Source: an uncultured Verrucomicrobiota bacterium
GTDB lineage: Bacteria; Verrucomicrobiota; Verrucomicrobiia; Verrucomicrobiales; Akkermansiaceae
Length of the DNA stretch: 42,719 nucleotides
Direction: 5' to 3'
Assembly: GCA_937867415.1 (NCBI GenBank)
Contig: CALMKO010000292.1
Span: 1-42,719 of the forward strand
In this document: positions 35,901 to 42,525 of the stretch, piece by piece
How the letters are laid out: every line of letters starts with the position of its first letter
How positions within the stretch are numbered: the stretch's first letter is position 1
Made by a program: the position numbers and the translations under genes
The notes under the pieces: generated by a model
Told to the model about the DNA's origin: nothing
Database searches by the model: none
What the model saw: the letters and a program-made list of their open reading frames with translations, nothing else

Positions 35901-36585
35901 CGTTTTGAATCTCGAAGTAAACGTTGTCGAAGCGGTTCGCTACCTTGACGATGCGGCGCACCGCAGCTTCCTGCGCCGCGAAAAGCTGGGCATCGACGAT
36001 CCGGTGGCTGTCGTGGCGATTGGTCGGTCCTACTCCCTGGACGTTGTTTGCCGGATTGAATGGACTGGCACGCCAGAAGGCTGGGTCATCATAAAATGCA
36101 CAGAAAAACGAAAGTTGCACCACCACGCCCCGGTCGCTGCTGGCTTGGAGGAAGCTTTCCAGGCGGGTGAAGTATTCTTCGTTCCAAGCGGAGAAATCCC
36201 ACTTGCCCAGGCCATCGAGGGCGTTTCCCCGGGTAGTGACTCGTTGCCAGGGTTGCAAAAACTGACTCGCGTCAGGCGAAAGCGGGCTCCGGGCGGTGGA
36301 CGTAACGCTCTTGTCGAGCCTGAAACCCAGAAGGAACACCCGGGTTAGATTCATTTCATCCCGCTTGAGAACATCCAGATAGGGGACAAAGTCGAAGCTG
36401 GAGTTGATAACTGAACTGTAATGCTCCGCAAAAGTCCGGAGAACGGTAGGCTGGCCTCGAAACTCAAGGATATACGGATTCTCAGGATGCGCTCGCAATG
36501 GCTCGTGGGCACTCAACTCGGACGAAATCGCGCCCGAAAGCAGACCCAACACACACCCACCACGAAGCAAAGCCAGCAATTTCAT
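29980..36585 (-). CDS. Giant secreted multidomain glycan-active protein (GH-A-like, CBM6-like, SGNH, repeats)
   Basis: This 2201-residue protein has a signal peptide (residues 1-27). Residues 28-490 resemble a clan GH-A glycosidase with the acid/base candidate in EIQNEPFW (Glu near 229) and nucleophile candidate in LALDETNT (Glu near 322). An FN3 domain (502-597), a CBM6-like domain beginning AVIQAENFDRGGQG (612-766) and a PKD-like domain (768-855) follow. The rest is four copies of a 145-residue FENGFTGW module (859-1005, 1114-1260, 1695-1842, 1945-2090) and four of an 88-residue cadherin/tandem-95-like module (1015-1102, 1268-1356, 1603-1690, 1852-1939). An SGNH esterase-like domain (1360-1592) with PLGDSITVGS and DGVHPNEIG sits in the middle. 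The tail ends in YTLQSSSNLVDW and FYRIG, common in verrucomicrobial exoproteins. It likely acts outside the cell on acetylated plant or algal polysaccharide; the substrate is unknown. Confidence 0.8.
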   Translation of the reverse strand: MKLLALLRGGCVLGLLSGAISSELSAHEPLRAHPENPYILEFRGQPTVLRTFAEHYSSVINSSFDFVPYLDVLKRDEMNLTRVFLLGFRLDKSVTSTARSPLSPDASQFLQPWQRVTTRGNALDGLGKWDFSAWNEEYFTRLESFLQASSDRGVVVQLSFFCAFYDDPAFWRASPFNPANNVQGVGPTNRHDSHRIVDAQLFAAQEAAVRRIVKVANRFDNVYFEIQNEPFWNEATVKDDEEVEFHNRMLAIIREEESTLPNRHLVSHNYPQQINALSADFDVINEHYPAVIVATAPDPKIAGAEALLSDHYFRGKILALDETNTLTPAQTRLEAWMFLLGGGGIYNGLDIPLFIYTDTNEAGDTELGREFRKPVRDIGTYMDRLHLVALRRNLAWVKSGIPQGATLQAMASPGQQYVAYLHHGRSGGQFQLFYDPIDAGNQNAALTIDLPAGNWKAVWTRPVDGTTLRTEEFTHPGGNHTLATVVYQEDVALRIDRVGEGDRTPPPAPSGFIPSAKPDGSIQLSWDPSPADDVAFYHIYRSDRPTVSISENNRIAILPVGETAFPDPSLAAGTTYSYVVTAVDQQGNESGTSIEVSETSFLENIPFEGNPVRIPAVIQAENFDRGGQGVAYHDLTPENEGGFHRATEAVDLKPTSDSDGGFDLTGIESGEWLEYTFDHPENDRYTIDMRFINAGGGGQVTFAIDGQDISTGTLIPATEDEVGWQLLSTPEINISPGKHVLRMTFSSMPSGTNSAAVNWISFNLVPRVGPDADAGPDLTQTDQDLSGSENVTLNANATRQGIHPISSYSWSRNETILGSGVQPTFDLPIGEHRITLTVTDHNGLQDRDELLVTITARGFANGGFENDFQGWTTTGNLNIQSSAPYSATEGRKLVAFNSANRNPNGTLSQSFATTPGKIYQIQFDAGVLSYTTHSQTLQLDVHGRNNLLSRSITINGVGGGASRWFPQSFTFTADQSFTTATFQDRSTTTQGLDLVLDQIRLTEMGEAPVTPPQGVVDSYQVPQGTSLSIQGAGILLNDTNSSQFPLTAAIVTSTANGTLILNPNGSFIYTPRANFSGSDSFSYRAIAGTLTSNTTSVSITVVPAPSGPVAPVAFVNGSFEAGFTGWSVSQNVALQGASPYQPTQGTRLAAFNSSNLIPNGSISQTFATTPGQTYTVSFDAGVLAYNTNQQQLQVIATGASVLHSRLITLRGSGGGSNQWIPQQFYFTANSPSTTLAFQDQSTNTAAIDLLLDHVRVSTAGEQVNTAPIAADDAYATLRNRTLTLASAALLANDRDEQLNALTAKIHTPPSNGNVTLNADGGFTYVPAPEFSGSDSFTYRANDGRLDSNIATVRISVNVIPSGIQIMPLGDSITVGSTGSNAGYRGYLYNQLLDVAQDFRFVGSSRERPGSLPTLPIDQRHHEGHSSYTLLDVFNNLDGFDNSTFLRFGEPDRNPNGGHWLTGGNETGRAPLFPDLILMLIGTTEISNLTGVETRLQNLVSKITNLRPESKLLVAKIIPSRSPYQANVDTYNAQLTTIVTNLRAAGRNIHLADLNSGFPIDGLHPDGVHPNEIGFQWMANRWQEAIIASYSPLPEVVNTAPAALAESYTMQMDTELAIPAPGILGNDTDSESDPLKAVLVDEPSNGILVLNPGGGFIYTPRAGFAGVDSFSYQASDGRLNSEPVSVTLRISEAPAASIDNGGFENGFTGWTTTGNLAIQGALPYSATEGTRLVAFNHSNLIPNGVLSRSISTLPGQTYTLAFDAGVLGYNTNSQTLQVAVTGTGNLLSRTITITSTGNGSNRWIPQSFTFVADGTSALVQFRDLSSSTAALDLLLDHVRISQAANVPNTAPIAVADGYVATANSPLVIAAPGVLQNDSDAQQNPLRAAIETGPQNGVVNLNPEGGFTYTAAPNFTGSDSFTYRAFDATLGSAVTTVTIEVNQPVVGALGNGSFEAGFSAWTSQGNVDLRSAAPYTARDGAQLVAFNTSNQPANGILSQTFPTHAGKSYTLRFDVGVLAYNTEPQTLQVTASGNGDLLTRSITLNGLGGGLIRWSPQSFTFVADRASTTLRFRDLSVTSNALDLLLDHVRVEENPALTMPVPPPPAAAAFELMTEAPSSAATPPCPSLTGTPGNLTVSMTAPRAGNYTLQSSSNLVDWKHVTSRYFEAMELIQFHESQHPQGEAVVDGCLFYRIGVPSEAVNP
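30320..34010 (-). repeat. Eight-module repeat array within the giant gene (four A and four B modules)
   Basis: Reading along the gene the order is A1 (34008-33570), B1 (33540-33281), A2 (33243-32808), B2 (32780-32517), SGNH domain (32505-31810), B3 (31775-31515), A3 (31500-31060), B4 (31030-30770), A4 (30750-30320); borders are approximate. A modules share a start like NGSFEAGFTGW, an AFNxSNxxPNG block, an FDAGVLxYNT block and an LLLDHVRV end, and are probably jelly-roll carbohydrate-binding or adhesion modules. B modules share ANDRDxxxNPL, a GGFTYxPxxxFSGSDSFTYRA core and a T-V-x-I end. The DNA copies have diverged, so recent slippage is unlikely. Confidence 0.8.
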
Positions 36586-36839
36586 GGCTGGATATTACTT
36601 CGGATTTCCTAATAATCAACGAATCTTTTAAAAATAGGGGTGTTTGGTGGATCGTGAGAAATGGGATCGAAATGGTATTGATTAGCAGCAAGTTATGATG
36701 AGTCTTCTGGGTTGCTGTGTAAAAATATTTACGATTGCGGATCGTTGAATCGGCCTTAATTGGAAATTTTTAATGGTTTTTTATGTTCTCGGTCGATCAG
36801 GGCTGCCTTCGTTCGACGATGAGTGAAAGAAGACTGGCT
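36586..36839. other. AT-rich spacer upstream of the giant gene
   Basis: This 254-base stretch is clearly lower in GC than its surroundings and has no convincing ORF. It must hold the promoter of the giant gene, which reads leftward. The inverted repeat GTAAAAATATTTAC (36719-36732) could be a regulator site. I could not fix -35 and -10 boxes with confidence. Confidence 0.35.
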
Positions 36840-37187
36840 CTACGCCTTTTTACGAAGCAATCGAGCGACTGTGGCGAGCGATCCCAGAAGCATCAGGGTG
36901 ATCAAGCTGGCTGCGATCAGCTTGGGTGCGCCAGTGGCGACGGCTTTCCAGCTCATGAATGATCGCCAGCTGAAGACGCCAGAAAGCATGATGCAGGTGG
37001 CCAGGGCGGCCCATTTGGCGAATCTGACTCCTTTGCCGACAAGGATACCCCACACGACGGACAGTCCTCCGAAGGTTGCGCCTGAGATTAATGCGGTGGC
37101 TGCGGCGCTTGGATTCGAGGCGAAGCCAGTCAGCCCGCAAACGAAGAGGAAGATTCCGTATCGGATCAGCCAGGAGGAATGAGTCAT
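36840..37187 (-). CDS. Small TMEM14-like membrane protein
   Basis: The 115-residue protein has four hydrophobic segments (about residues 8-25, 32-52, 58-75 and 87-107) with small-residue-rich helices such as LFVCGLTGFASNPSAAATALISG. The glycine/alanine spacing and size resemble the TMEM14/UPF0136 family, whose bacterial function is unknown; this match is tentative. ATG 37187 is used. The gene diverges from the ATP-grasp gene with about 237 bases between them. Confidence 0.6.
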   Translation of the reverse strand: MTHSSWLIRYGIFLFVCGLTGFASNPSAAATALISGATFGGLSVVWGILVGKGVRFAKWAALATCIMLSGVFSWRSFMSWKAVATGAPKLIAASLITLMLLGSLATVARLLRKKA

Positions 37188-37346
37188 GGTAAAAAGAGTA
37201 TGTTGAACGTAGGGTGGATGGGAGCGATGGGCAAATGGTAGCCGAAGTTCTCCGGCACACGGCCATTCCTCGGGGATGGATCCCGATGGGTCGAGCTGAT
37301 TTCATTCATGCCGTTCGGATCGTGGGTGATCCATCGGTGATTTTTT

Positions 37347-37362
37347 TTCGAATATGTTCGAA
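37347..37362. promoter_or_regulatory. Double TTCGAA element upstream of the ATP-grasp gene
   Basis: TTCGAATATGTTCGAA consists of two self-complementary TTCGAA words whose starts are 10 bases, one helical turn, apart. It lies 63 bases before the ATP-grasp start in an AT-rich patch of the divergent spacer. It could be an operator. It resembles the Gram-positive LexA box but has spacing two bases too short. Confidence 0.3.
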
Positions 37363-37424
37363 TTCTTCGGAGTACCATTTTTAAAGTTGGCCCGCGACCT
37401 GCTACCCCCCCTACCACAGAACCC

Positions 37425-38858
37425 ATGGAAATGTTCAAGGGATACGAACCCGGTAAATTTTACGATGAGATGTTTGGCACGAGCGGTGCCGTTCGAGATC
37501 ATTGCGCTCCATTGCTCCAGAAATTCGGGCAGCTTGATGAGCGTGATTTCCTCGCACGGAAAGCGAATTCCGAGCTCTACTTCCTCCGTCAAGGCATTAC
37601 TTTCAATGTCTATCACGACAATCAGGGCACCGAGCGGATTTTCCCGTTTGATCCCATTCCGCGGGTGATGCCCGCGCACGAGTGGGAGCATCTGGAAGCT
37701 GGTCTAACCCAGCGGATCGTCGCCCTCAATTTGTTCCTGCATGACATCTACCACGATCAGCAGATTCTCAAAGACGAGGTGATCCCGCGGTTCTACATCG
37801 AGCAGGCGAAGCACTACCGTCCCGAGTTCCGCGGCGTTGACGTCGCGGCTGACACTTATATCCACATCTGCGGCAGCGATTTGATCCGAGGCTCGGATGG
37901 AGTTTACTACGTCCTTGAAGACAACGGCCGCTGTCCTTCGGGAGCCTCCTACCTCTTGGAGAACCGGAACGCCTTGAAACGGGCCTTTCCTGGGATTTTT
38001 GAAACTCTCGGCGTGCGGCCCGTGGACTCTTACCCGCGGGACTTGCTCAACATGCTTCACCACATCTCTCCGCGTCGCGAGGCGGATCCCGTATGCGTGC
38101 TCCTCACGCCCGGTTGTCACAACAGCGCCTACTTCGAGCACTGTTACCTCGCCCGGGAAATGGGGATCGACATCGTCGAGGGCAAGGACCTCACGGTGGT
38201 CGACAAGTTTGTTTACATGCGGACCACCCGCGGACTCGTACGTGTAGATGTGATCTACCGCCGAATTGATGACGATTTTATCGACCCGATTGTCTTCCGC
38301 AAGGATTCCGTGCTTGGCGTTCCCGGGCTGATGAACGCCTACCGCGCGGGCAATGTGTCGCTCGCCAATGCGGTGGGAACCGGTGTTGCGGACGACAAGG
38401 TGATCTACTACTTCGTCCCCAGAATGATCGAATACTACCTCGGCCAGGAACCTATCCTGCCGAATGTCCCGACTTATCTCGCGTCTGAACCGGAGGATAT
38501 GAAATACATCCTCAAAAATCTACCCGAACTCGTCGTCAAGGCGGCCAATGAATCGGGCGGATACGGCATGCTGATGGGGCCTACCGCCAGCAAGGAGGAA
38601 ATCGCCGAGTTCCGGGAACGGATCATCGCCGATCCTCGCAATTACATCGCCCAACCGGTCATCTCACTCTCCACCTCGCCAACCTGGTGCGACGGAGCCA
38701 TGGAAGGACGCCACATCGACCTGCGCCCCTACATCATCTACGGTAAGGAAGTCAAAATCGTCCCAGGTGGTCTTACCCGGGTCGCACTGACCAAAAATTC
38801 ACTCATCGTAAACTCTTCCCAAGGCGGCGGTAGCAAAGATACCTGGGTCCTCCGCTAA
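37425..38858 (+). CDS. Circularly permuted ATP-grasp protein (DUF404/DUF407 type)
   Basis: The 477-residue protein belongs to the circularly permuted ATP-grasp type 2 family, predicted carboxylate-amine ligases that may add amino acids or make small peptides. Recognisable blocks are the opening FKGYEPGKFYDEMF, RQGITFNVY, RIFPFDPIPR, ICGSDLIRGSDGVYYVLEDNGRCPSG (split here by gaps in conservation), a VVDKFVYMRTTRGLVRVDVIYRRIDDD region, and the glycine-rich ATP-binding VVKAANESGGYGMLMGP near residue 380. ATG 37425 is close to a second ATG two codons later. It is followed after 10 bases by an alpha-E protein and then a transglutaminase-like protein, the standard partners of this family. The substrate is not known. 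Confidence 0.88.
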   Translation: MEMFKGYEPGKFYDEMFGTSGAVRDHCAPLLQKFGQLDERDFLARKANSELYFLRQGITFNVYHDNQGTERIFPFDPIPRVMPAHEWEHLEAGLTQRIVALNLFLHDIYHDQQILKDEVIPRFYIEQAKHYRPEFRGVDVAADTYIHICGSDLIRGSDGVYYVLEDNGRCPSGASYLLENRNALKRAFPGIFETLGVRPVDSYPRDLLNMLHHISPRREADPVCVLLTPGCHNSAYFEHCYLAREMGIDIVEGKDLTVVDKFVYMRTTRGLVRVDVIYRRIDDDFIDPIVFRKDSVLGVPGLMNAYRAGNVSLANAVGTGVADDKVIYYFVPRMIEYYLGQEPILPNVPTYLASEPEDMKYILKNLPELVVKAANESGGYGMLMGPTASKEEIAEFRERIIADPRNYIAQPVISLSTSPTWCDGAMEGRHIDLRPYIIYGKEVKIVPGGLTRVALTKNSLIVNSSQGGGSKDTWVLR

Positions 38859-38868
38859 TCTATCAATT

Positions 38869-39909
38869 ATGCTCTCTCGTGTTGCCAACACTCTCTATTG
38901 GATGGTCCGCTACGTGGAGCGGGCTGATAACCTCGCCCGCTTGATCGATGTTAACCAACAGCTTTTGTTAGACTTTGAAAGCCTCGACAGCGAACGGCTT
39001 CGCGGATTCTGGCAGCCGATCATCCAAAGCACGGGTGATGAGGAGGCCTTCAGCAAGCTCTACGACGACACGGGAAGCAACGAGGTGATTCGCTTCCTGA
39101 CAGATGATCCCCGGAACCCCAACAGCATCTCGTCATGCATTGCTCTCGCCCGGGAGAATGCACGCACGGTCAGGGACCAGCTTTCCGACGAACTTTGGGA
39201 AGAGCTGAACGCCCTTTATCTTTTTTCTCGCTCGGATGAGGCACTGCGTTTGATCGAATCCGACCCTCCGCGCTATTACGAAAACATCCGCCGCTCCGCG
39301 ATGACCTTCCTCGGGACCGCCGCATCCACAACCTCGCGCAATGAGGCATGGGAATTCATGGATCTGGGCCGCCACCTCGAACGCGCGGACAAGACGACTC
39401 GTTTCCTCGATGTCTCAAGTTACCTGCCAACCGCGACCGACAACGCGGATGCGATTTCCCCTGGAATCCTTCATTGGACCGCCACCCTGCGCTCCTGCGG
39501 TGCCATGGGCGCTTTTCGCAGCTCGCGACGCGAAATCACGGCCGAAAGCGTGGTGGACTTCTTAATCTTCTCCAAAGATTTCCCTCGTTCCGTGCGCTAC
39601 TGTATCGAGAAGGTCGACATCAGCCTGCATCGTATCTCCGGAATGCCACGGGGCTCTTTCTCCAACGAAGCTGAGCGCGAAGCGGGACGCCTACTGGCGG
39701 ATTTGAATTTCGGATCCACGGCCGATGTCTTCCAGAGCGGCCTCCATGCCTACCTTGACGCACTCCAAGGGCGGTTCAATCACATCGGTGGCGAAATCTT
39801 CGAAACGTATGTGCTCATGCCTGAGCGGGTGCAGGTCATCAGCATCGCGCCCAAGGCCAAGAGCCATTCAGACCTTGCTCCCTGGCACCTTGAACAAAAG
39901 CAGCAGTGA
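38869..39909 (+). CDS. Alpha-E domain protein (DUF403)
   Basis: This 346-residue, predicted all-helical protein starts with MLSRVANTLYWMVRYVERADNLARL, the signature opening of alpha-E proteins, with the conserved Tyr-Trp and Glu-Arg-Ala. A second matching block, EFMDLGRHLERADKTTRFLD near residue 163, indicates an internal helical duplication. No catalytic motif of its own is clear; in genomes it accompanies circularly permuted ATP-grasp and transglutaminase proteins and is thought to be a partner in the same reaction. It begins 10 bases after the ATP-grasp stop and its TGA overlaps a possible GTG start of the next gene. Confidence 0.87.
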   Translation: MLSRVANTLYWMVRYVERADNLARLIDVNQQLLLDFESLDSERLRGFWQPIIQSTGDEEAFSKLYDDTGSNEVIRFLTDDPRNPNSISSCIALARENARTVRDQLSDELWEELNALYLFSRSDEALRLIESDPPRYYENIRRSAMTFLGTAASTTSRNEAWEFMDLGRHLERADKTTRFLDVSSYLPTATDNADAISPGILHWTATLRSCGAMGAFRSSRREITAESVVDFLIFSKDFPRSVRYCIEKVDISLHRISGMPRGSFSNEAEREAGRLLADLNFGSTADVFQSGLHAYLDALQGRFNHIGGEIFETYVLMPERVQVISIAPKAKSHSDLAPWHLEQKQQ

Positions 39910-39944
39910 ACGATTTCCTCGAGCCGGTTCAATCCACCGTAGGG

Positions 39945-40787
39945 ATGAGGCTTGCGGTCTTTCACAAGACCACCTTCAACTACGGCTCACCGGTCACAGA
40001 GAGCGTCAACACACTCCATCTGGAGCCCAGGACTTTCCCCTATCAAAAAACCCTCGGGGCGATCATCCGCATCATCCCGGCGACAAGAGTCAGGCGCTTT
40101 ACCGATCTTTTCCAAAATATCACCCATCACTTCGAACTTCAGGGCTCTCACAATCGTCTCGAAATCGAAAGCCGGATCCGGGTGCATAACCTGCCGCTCG
40201 ATATTTCACAGGCAAGCCGGACCGCGACGCCGCTTGCCTTTGGCGATCTCTCAATCCGCGAGCAAATATGGCCCTACCTCCAGGAAAGTCGCTGGGTTTC
40301 CCGCCATCCAGAGGTCTGGCGACAGGCCGTCGATCTCAGTTCGGGATTCACGTCGGTTTATGATCAGGCGTTCGCCATGATGCAGTGGATCTATCAGGAA
40401 TTTCGCTATGAGCCGGGGGCGACTAACGTGAATACCCACCTGGAGGAAGCCTTCCAACTCCGCTGCGGGGTCTGTCAGGACTTCAGTCATGTGATGTTAG
40501 GTCTTTGTCGTTCCGTCGGAATCCCTGCGCGATATGCATCCGGCTACCTCTACAACGGCCCCCGCGACAGCTTGGTCGGAGCCCAGGCATCCCATGCCTG
40601 GACGGAAGTGTTCTTGCCGGGGGCTGGATGGATCGGCTTTGATCCGACGAACAACACCCTGGCGGACGAGCGCTATGTGAAAATTTCCGTCGGACGCGAC
40701 TATGAGGATGTTGCACCCGTACGCGGCAGTTATCGCGGCAGCGGGCACTGCCGGATGGAAGTGTTTGTCGAGGTTGAAAAAATCTAG
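39945..40787 (+). CDS. Transglutaminase-like cysteine protease/amidase of the ATP-grasp cluster
   Basis: The protein (280 residues from ATG 39945; 293 from an alternative GTG at 39906 overlapping the alpha-E stop) has an N-terminal beta domain typical of bacterial transglutaminase-like proteins (MRLAVFHKTTFNYGSPV and HLEPRTFP) and a papain-like core. The catalytic triad is visible: Cys in LRCGVCQDFSHVML, His in ASHAWTEVFLPGAGW and Asp in IGFDPTNN. I prefer 39945 because family members start directly at the first beta strand. It probably cleaves or transfers amide bonds made by the neighbouring ATP-grasp enzyme, but this is inference from context. No signal peptide is seen, so it acts in the cytoplasm. 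Confidence 0.87.
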   Translation: MRLAVFHKTTFNYGSPVTESVNTLHLEPRTFPYQKTLGAIIRIIPATRVRRFTDLFQNITHHFELQGSHNRLEIESRIRVHNLPLDISQASRTATPLAFGDLSIREQIWPYLQESRWVSRHPEVWRQAVDLSSGFTSVYDQAFAMMQWIYQEFRYEPGATNVNTHLEEAFQLRCGVCQDFSHVMLGLCRSVGIPARYASGYLYNGPRDSLVGAQASHAWTEVFLPGAGWIGFDPTNNTLADERYVKISVGRDYEDVAPVRGSYRGSGHCRMEVFVEVEKI

Positions 40788-40808
40788 TGTTTGGCGGATC
40801 TTGGGTGC

Positions 40809-41552
40809 ATGCTCACTCCCATGATTGGAATCGTCCTAGGATCTGGGTTGGGGCCATTGGCCGATGCGGTGTTGGTGGAGCGGGAGGTCTCGTTCGCGGA
40901 GGCCGGGCTGCCCGCTTCTTCAGTACCAGGCCACGCCGGAAAATTCGTCTTCGGACGCCTCAATGGCGCGGCCGTTGTGTTGATGAAAGGGCGGGTGCAT
41001 CTCTATGAGGGCCATGGCCCGCGCCTAGTCACCGCTGGAATACGCTGGATGGCTGCCCAAGGGCTTGAAATGCTCATCCTCACCAATGCGGCTGGCACGC
41101 TTCACCCCGGATTTCATCCCGGAACTTGGATGATGCTCGGTGATCACCTCAATCTAACTGGACTTTCACCGCTTGAAGGACCGCACTTTGTGGATCTGTC
41201 GGTTGCCTATGATTCGGACTGGCGGGCGGTGTTTCGTAATGCTGCAAGCCATGCCGGGATCACTCTCCATGAAGGCGTATACGCCGGACTGCGGGGGCCT
41301 CAATACGAGACTCCGGCAGAGATCCGTATGCTACGGACTCTTGGGGCGGATGCTGTCGGGATGAGCACGGTGTTAGAGAACATTCAAGCGCGTGCGCTCG
41401 GAATCCCCGTCGTCGCATTCTCCTGTTTAACCAATTGGGCTGCCGGCATCACGGCTGCGCACCTCGATCACCAGGAAGTGTTGGAAACGGGCAGGGCAGC
41501 CGCCCAGCAGATGATCGGCCTGCTTGCTGACGTGCTCGGCAAGCAGTCGTAA
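40809..41552 (+). CDS. punA: Purine nucleoside phosphorylase (trimeric type)
   Basis: This 247-residue enzyme cleaves inosine and guanosine with phosphate to give the free base and ribose 1-phosphate in salvage. Signatures include GIVLGSGLGPLAD (phosphate loop), VPGHAGKFVFG, KGRVHLYEGHGP, LTNAAGTLHPGF, GDHLNLTG, VYAGLRGPQYETPAEIRML, DAVGMSTVLENIQARALGI and FSCLTNWAAG, where the purine-binding Asn is kept. It is shorter than the usual 270-280 residues, with a compact N-terminus. An ATG at 40821 is another possible start. It begins 21 bases after the transglutaminase gene and may share its transcript without being functionally linked. Confidence 0.9.
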   Translation: MLTPMIGIVLGSGLGPLADAVLVEREVSFAEAGLPASSVPGHAGKFVFGRLNGAAVVLMKGRVHLYEGHGPRLVTAGIRWMAAQGLEMLILTNAAGTLHPGFHPGTWMMLGDHLNLTGLSPLEGPHFVDLSVAYDSDWRAVFRNAASHAGITLHEGVYAGLRGPQYETPAEIRMLRTLGADAVGMSTVLENIQARALGIPVVAFSCLTNWAAGITAAHLDHQEVLETGRAAAQQMIGLLADVLGKQS

Positions 41553-41610
41553 TGTTGAATGCAGACCCGAACATCGCCACTTTTATGTCCGCTCGTTCAG
41601 ACATTGGCCT

Positions 41611-41841
41611 TCAAAAATCGTGGCGGTCGGGGTGGGGCTTGCTTCCGAGGTGAGGCATGGAATTACGGGCGATCATGAACTCAAAGCGGCTGGTAGGGGG
41701 GATGTCGCTTGATAGCCCCCTGATCCGGAATGAGCCACCATCAATCTCGGTGATAACCATGGTCGGAAAATCGTGGGGTGCCAAGCTGCAATTAGGGAAC
41801 CCCGGGAAATCGGGATGCGTCCCATGAAGCCGGAAAGCCAC
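41611..41841 (-). CDS. Possible remnant of a hypothetical protein
   Basis: Positions 41553-42039 hold no confident gene. A minus-strand frame opening after a TGA at 41872-41874 and ending at 41611 encodes a protein-like sequence with HGTHPDFPGFPNC, APHDFPTMVITEIDGGSFRI and SRFEFMIARNSMP. Its composition looks natural, with a hydrophobic core pattern and a charged end, yet the start (a GTG at 41841) has no ribosome site and only about 76 residues remain. It may be the C-terminal end of a decayed gene. I do not recognise the family. Confidence 0.25.
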   Translation of the reverse strand: MAFRLHGTHPDFPGFPNCSLAPHDFPTMVITEIDGGSFRIRGLSSDIPPTSRFEFMIARNSMPHLGSKPHPDRHDF

Positions 41842-42039
41842 CCATCGACACGGCTGCCAATCACGGACTCGTCATCATCGTCGGATCATGGGTGCGGATG
41901 ATCGCCAAGGTGTGAATCGGTCGCAATCTCTCGCGCAACGCCCATCTGGATCAAGCATCCCAACCAGCCCGGCCTTCACGGAGTCTCGAAATACCTCGCC
42001 TATCGTAAAGCCATCTACGGTGGGGAGGGAAGCTCGAAT

Positions 42040-42525
42040 TCAATGAAGGACGTTGCCCGCCGTTGAATGAGCGGCTTGTTCGGTATCCATTCCGAACTTA
42101 CGATAGCCTCGCTCTAAATCTCGAATCTCTTGCCTTCCGATAGTAATCAGTCCCTCGTCAGCTTGCCCTTTGGCAGTCTTCAAAATGGCTCGCATACGGT
42201 CTCTCGCGTCCTTAACGAGATCCCAGCATTGATCGTCGATGTTAATACAAGCATTGAGGAGATCCCCATCATAGTGTTCCGTCTCGATCCATGGATTCGT
42301 CTCCAATAGATTCAGAGCCTTTGGGAGTAGATAGACTGTGCCAACGTCCTGCACCAAGCAAACACGCACTTCATCTGCGGTGAAATCACGCAGAAACTTG
42401 TTCCGGATCGCATGTATCTTCTGGATGAATCCTGCTTCTGACTCTGTGATCTCGAAGTCAGAAATCTGTCCTAGCTCGATGAGCGAAAGGTAGTCAGCGC
42501 TCTTTAGATGCTTTGGCCTAGTCAC
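42040..42525 (-). CDS. CDI immunity-like protein (CdiI_2-like), orphan
   Basis: The 161-residue cytoplasmic protein has the shape of contact-dependent growth inhibition immunity proteins: an N-terminal helical part, then RNKFLRDFTADEVRVCLVQDVGTVYLLPKALNLLE, where the family shows a leucine-rich LIGQ..G..YLIPLALE pattern, then the acidic YDGDLLNACI motif and a helical tail. These proteins bind and block a toxin nuclease. No CdiA/Rhs toxin gene lies beside it in this window. The DNA is visibly more AT-rich than the housekeeping genes, suggesting acquisition by transfer. Family assignment is from pattern memory and is moderate. Confidence 0.5.
   Translation of the reverse strand: MTRPKHLKSADYLSLIELGQISDFEITESEAGFIQKIHAIRNKFLRDFTADEVRVCLVQDVGTVYLLPKALNLLETNPWIETEHYDGDLLNACINIDDQCWDLVKDARDRMRAILKTAKGQADEGLITIGRQEIRDLERGYRKFGMDTEQAAHSTAGNVLH

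Noticed and set aside
37347-37362. LexA (SOS) box
   Set aside because: The arms resemble CGAAC-N4-GTTCG but the spacing is two bases short and the adjacent genes are not SOS genes.
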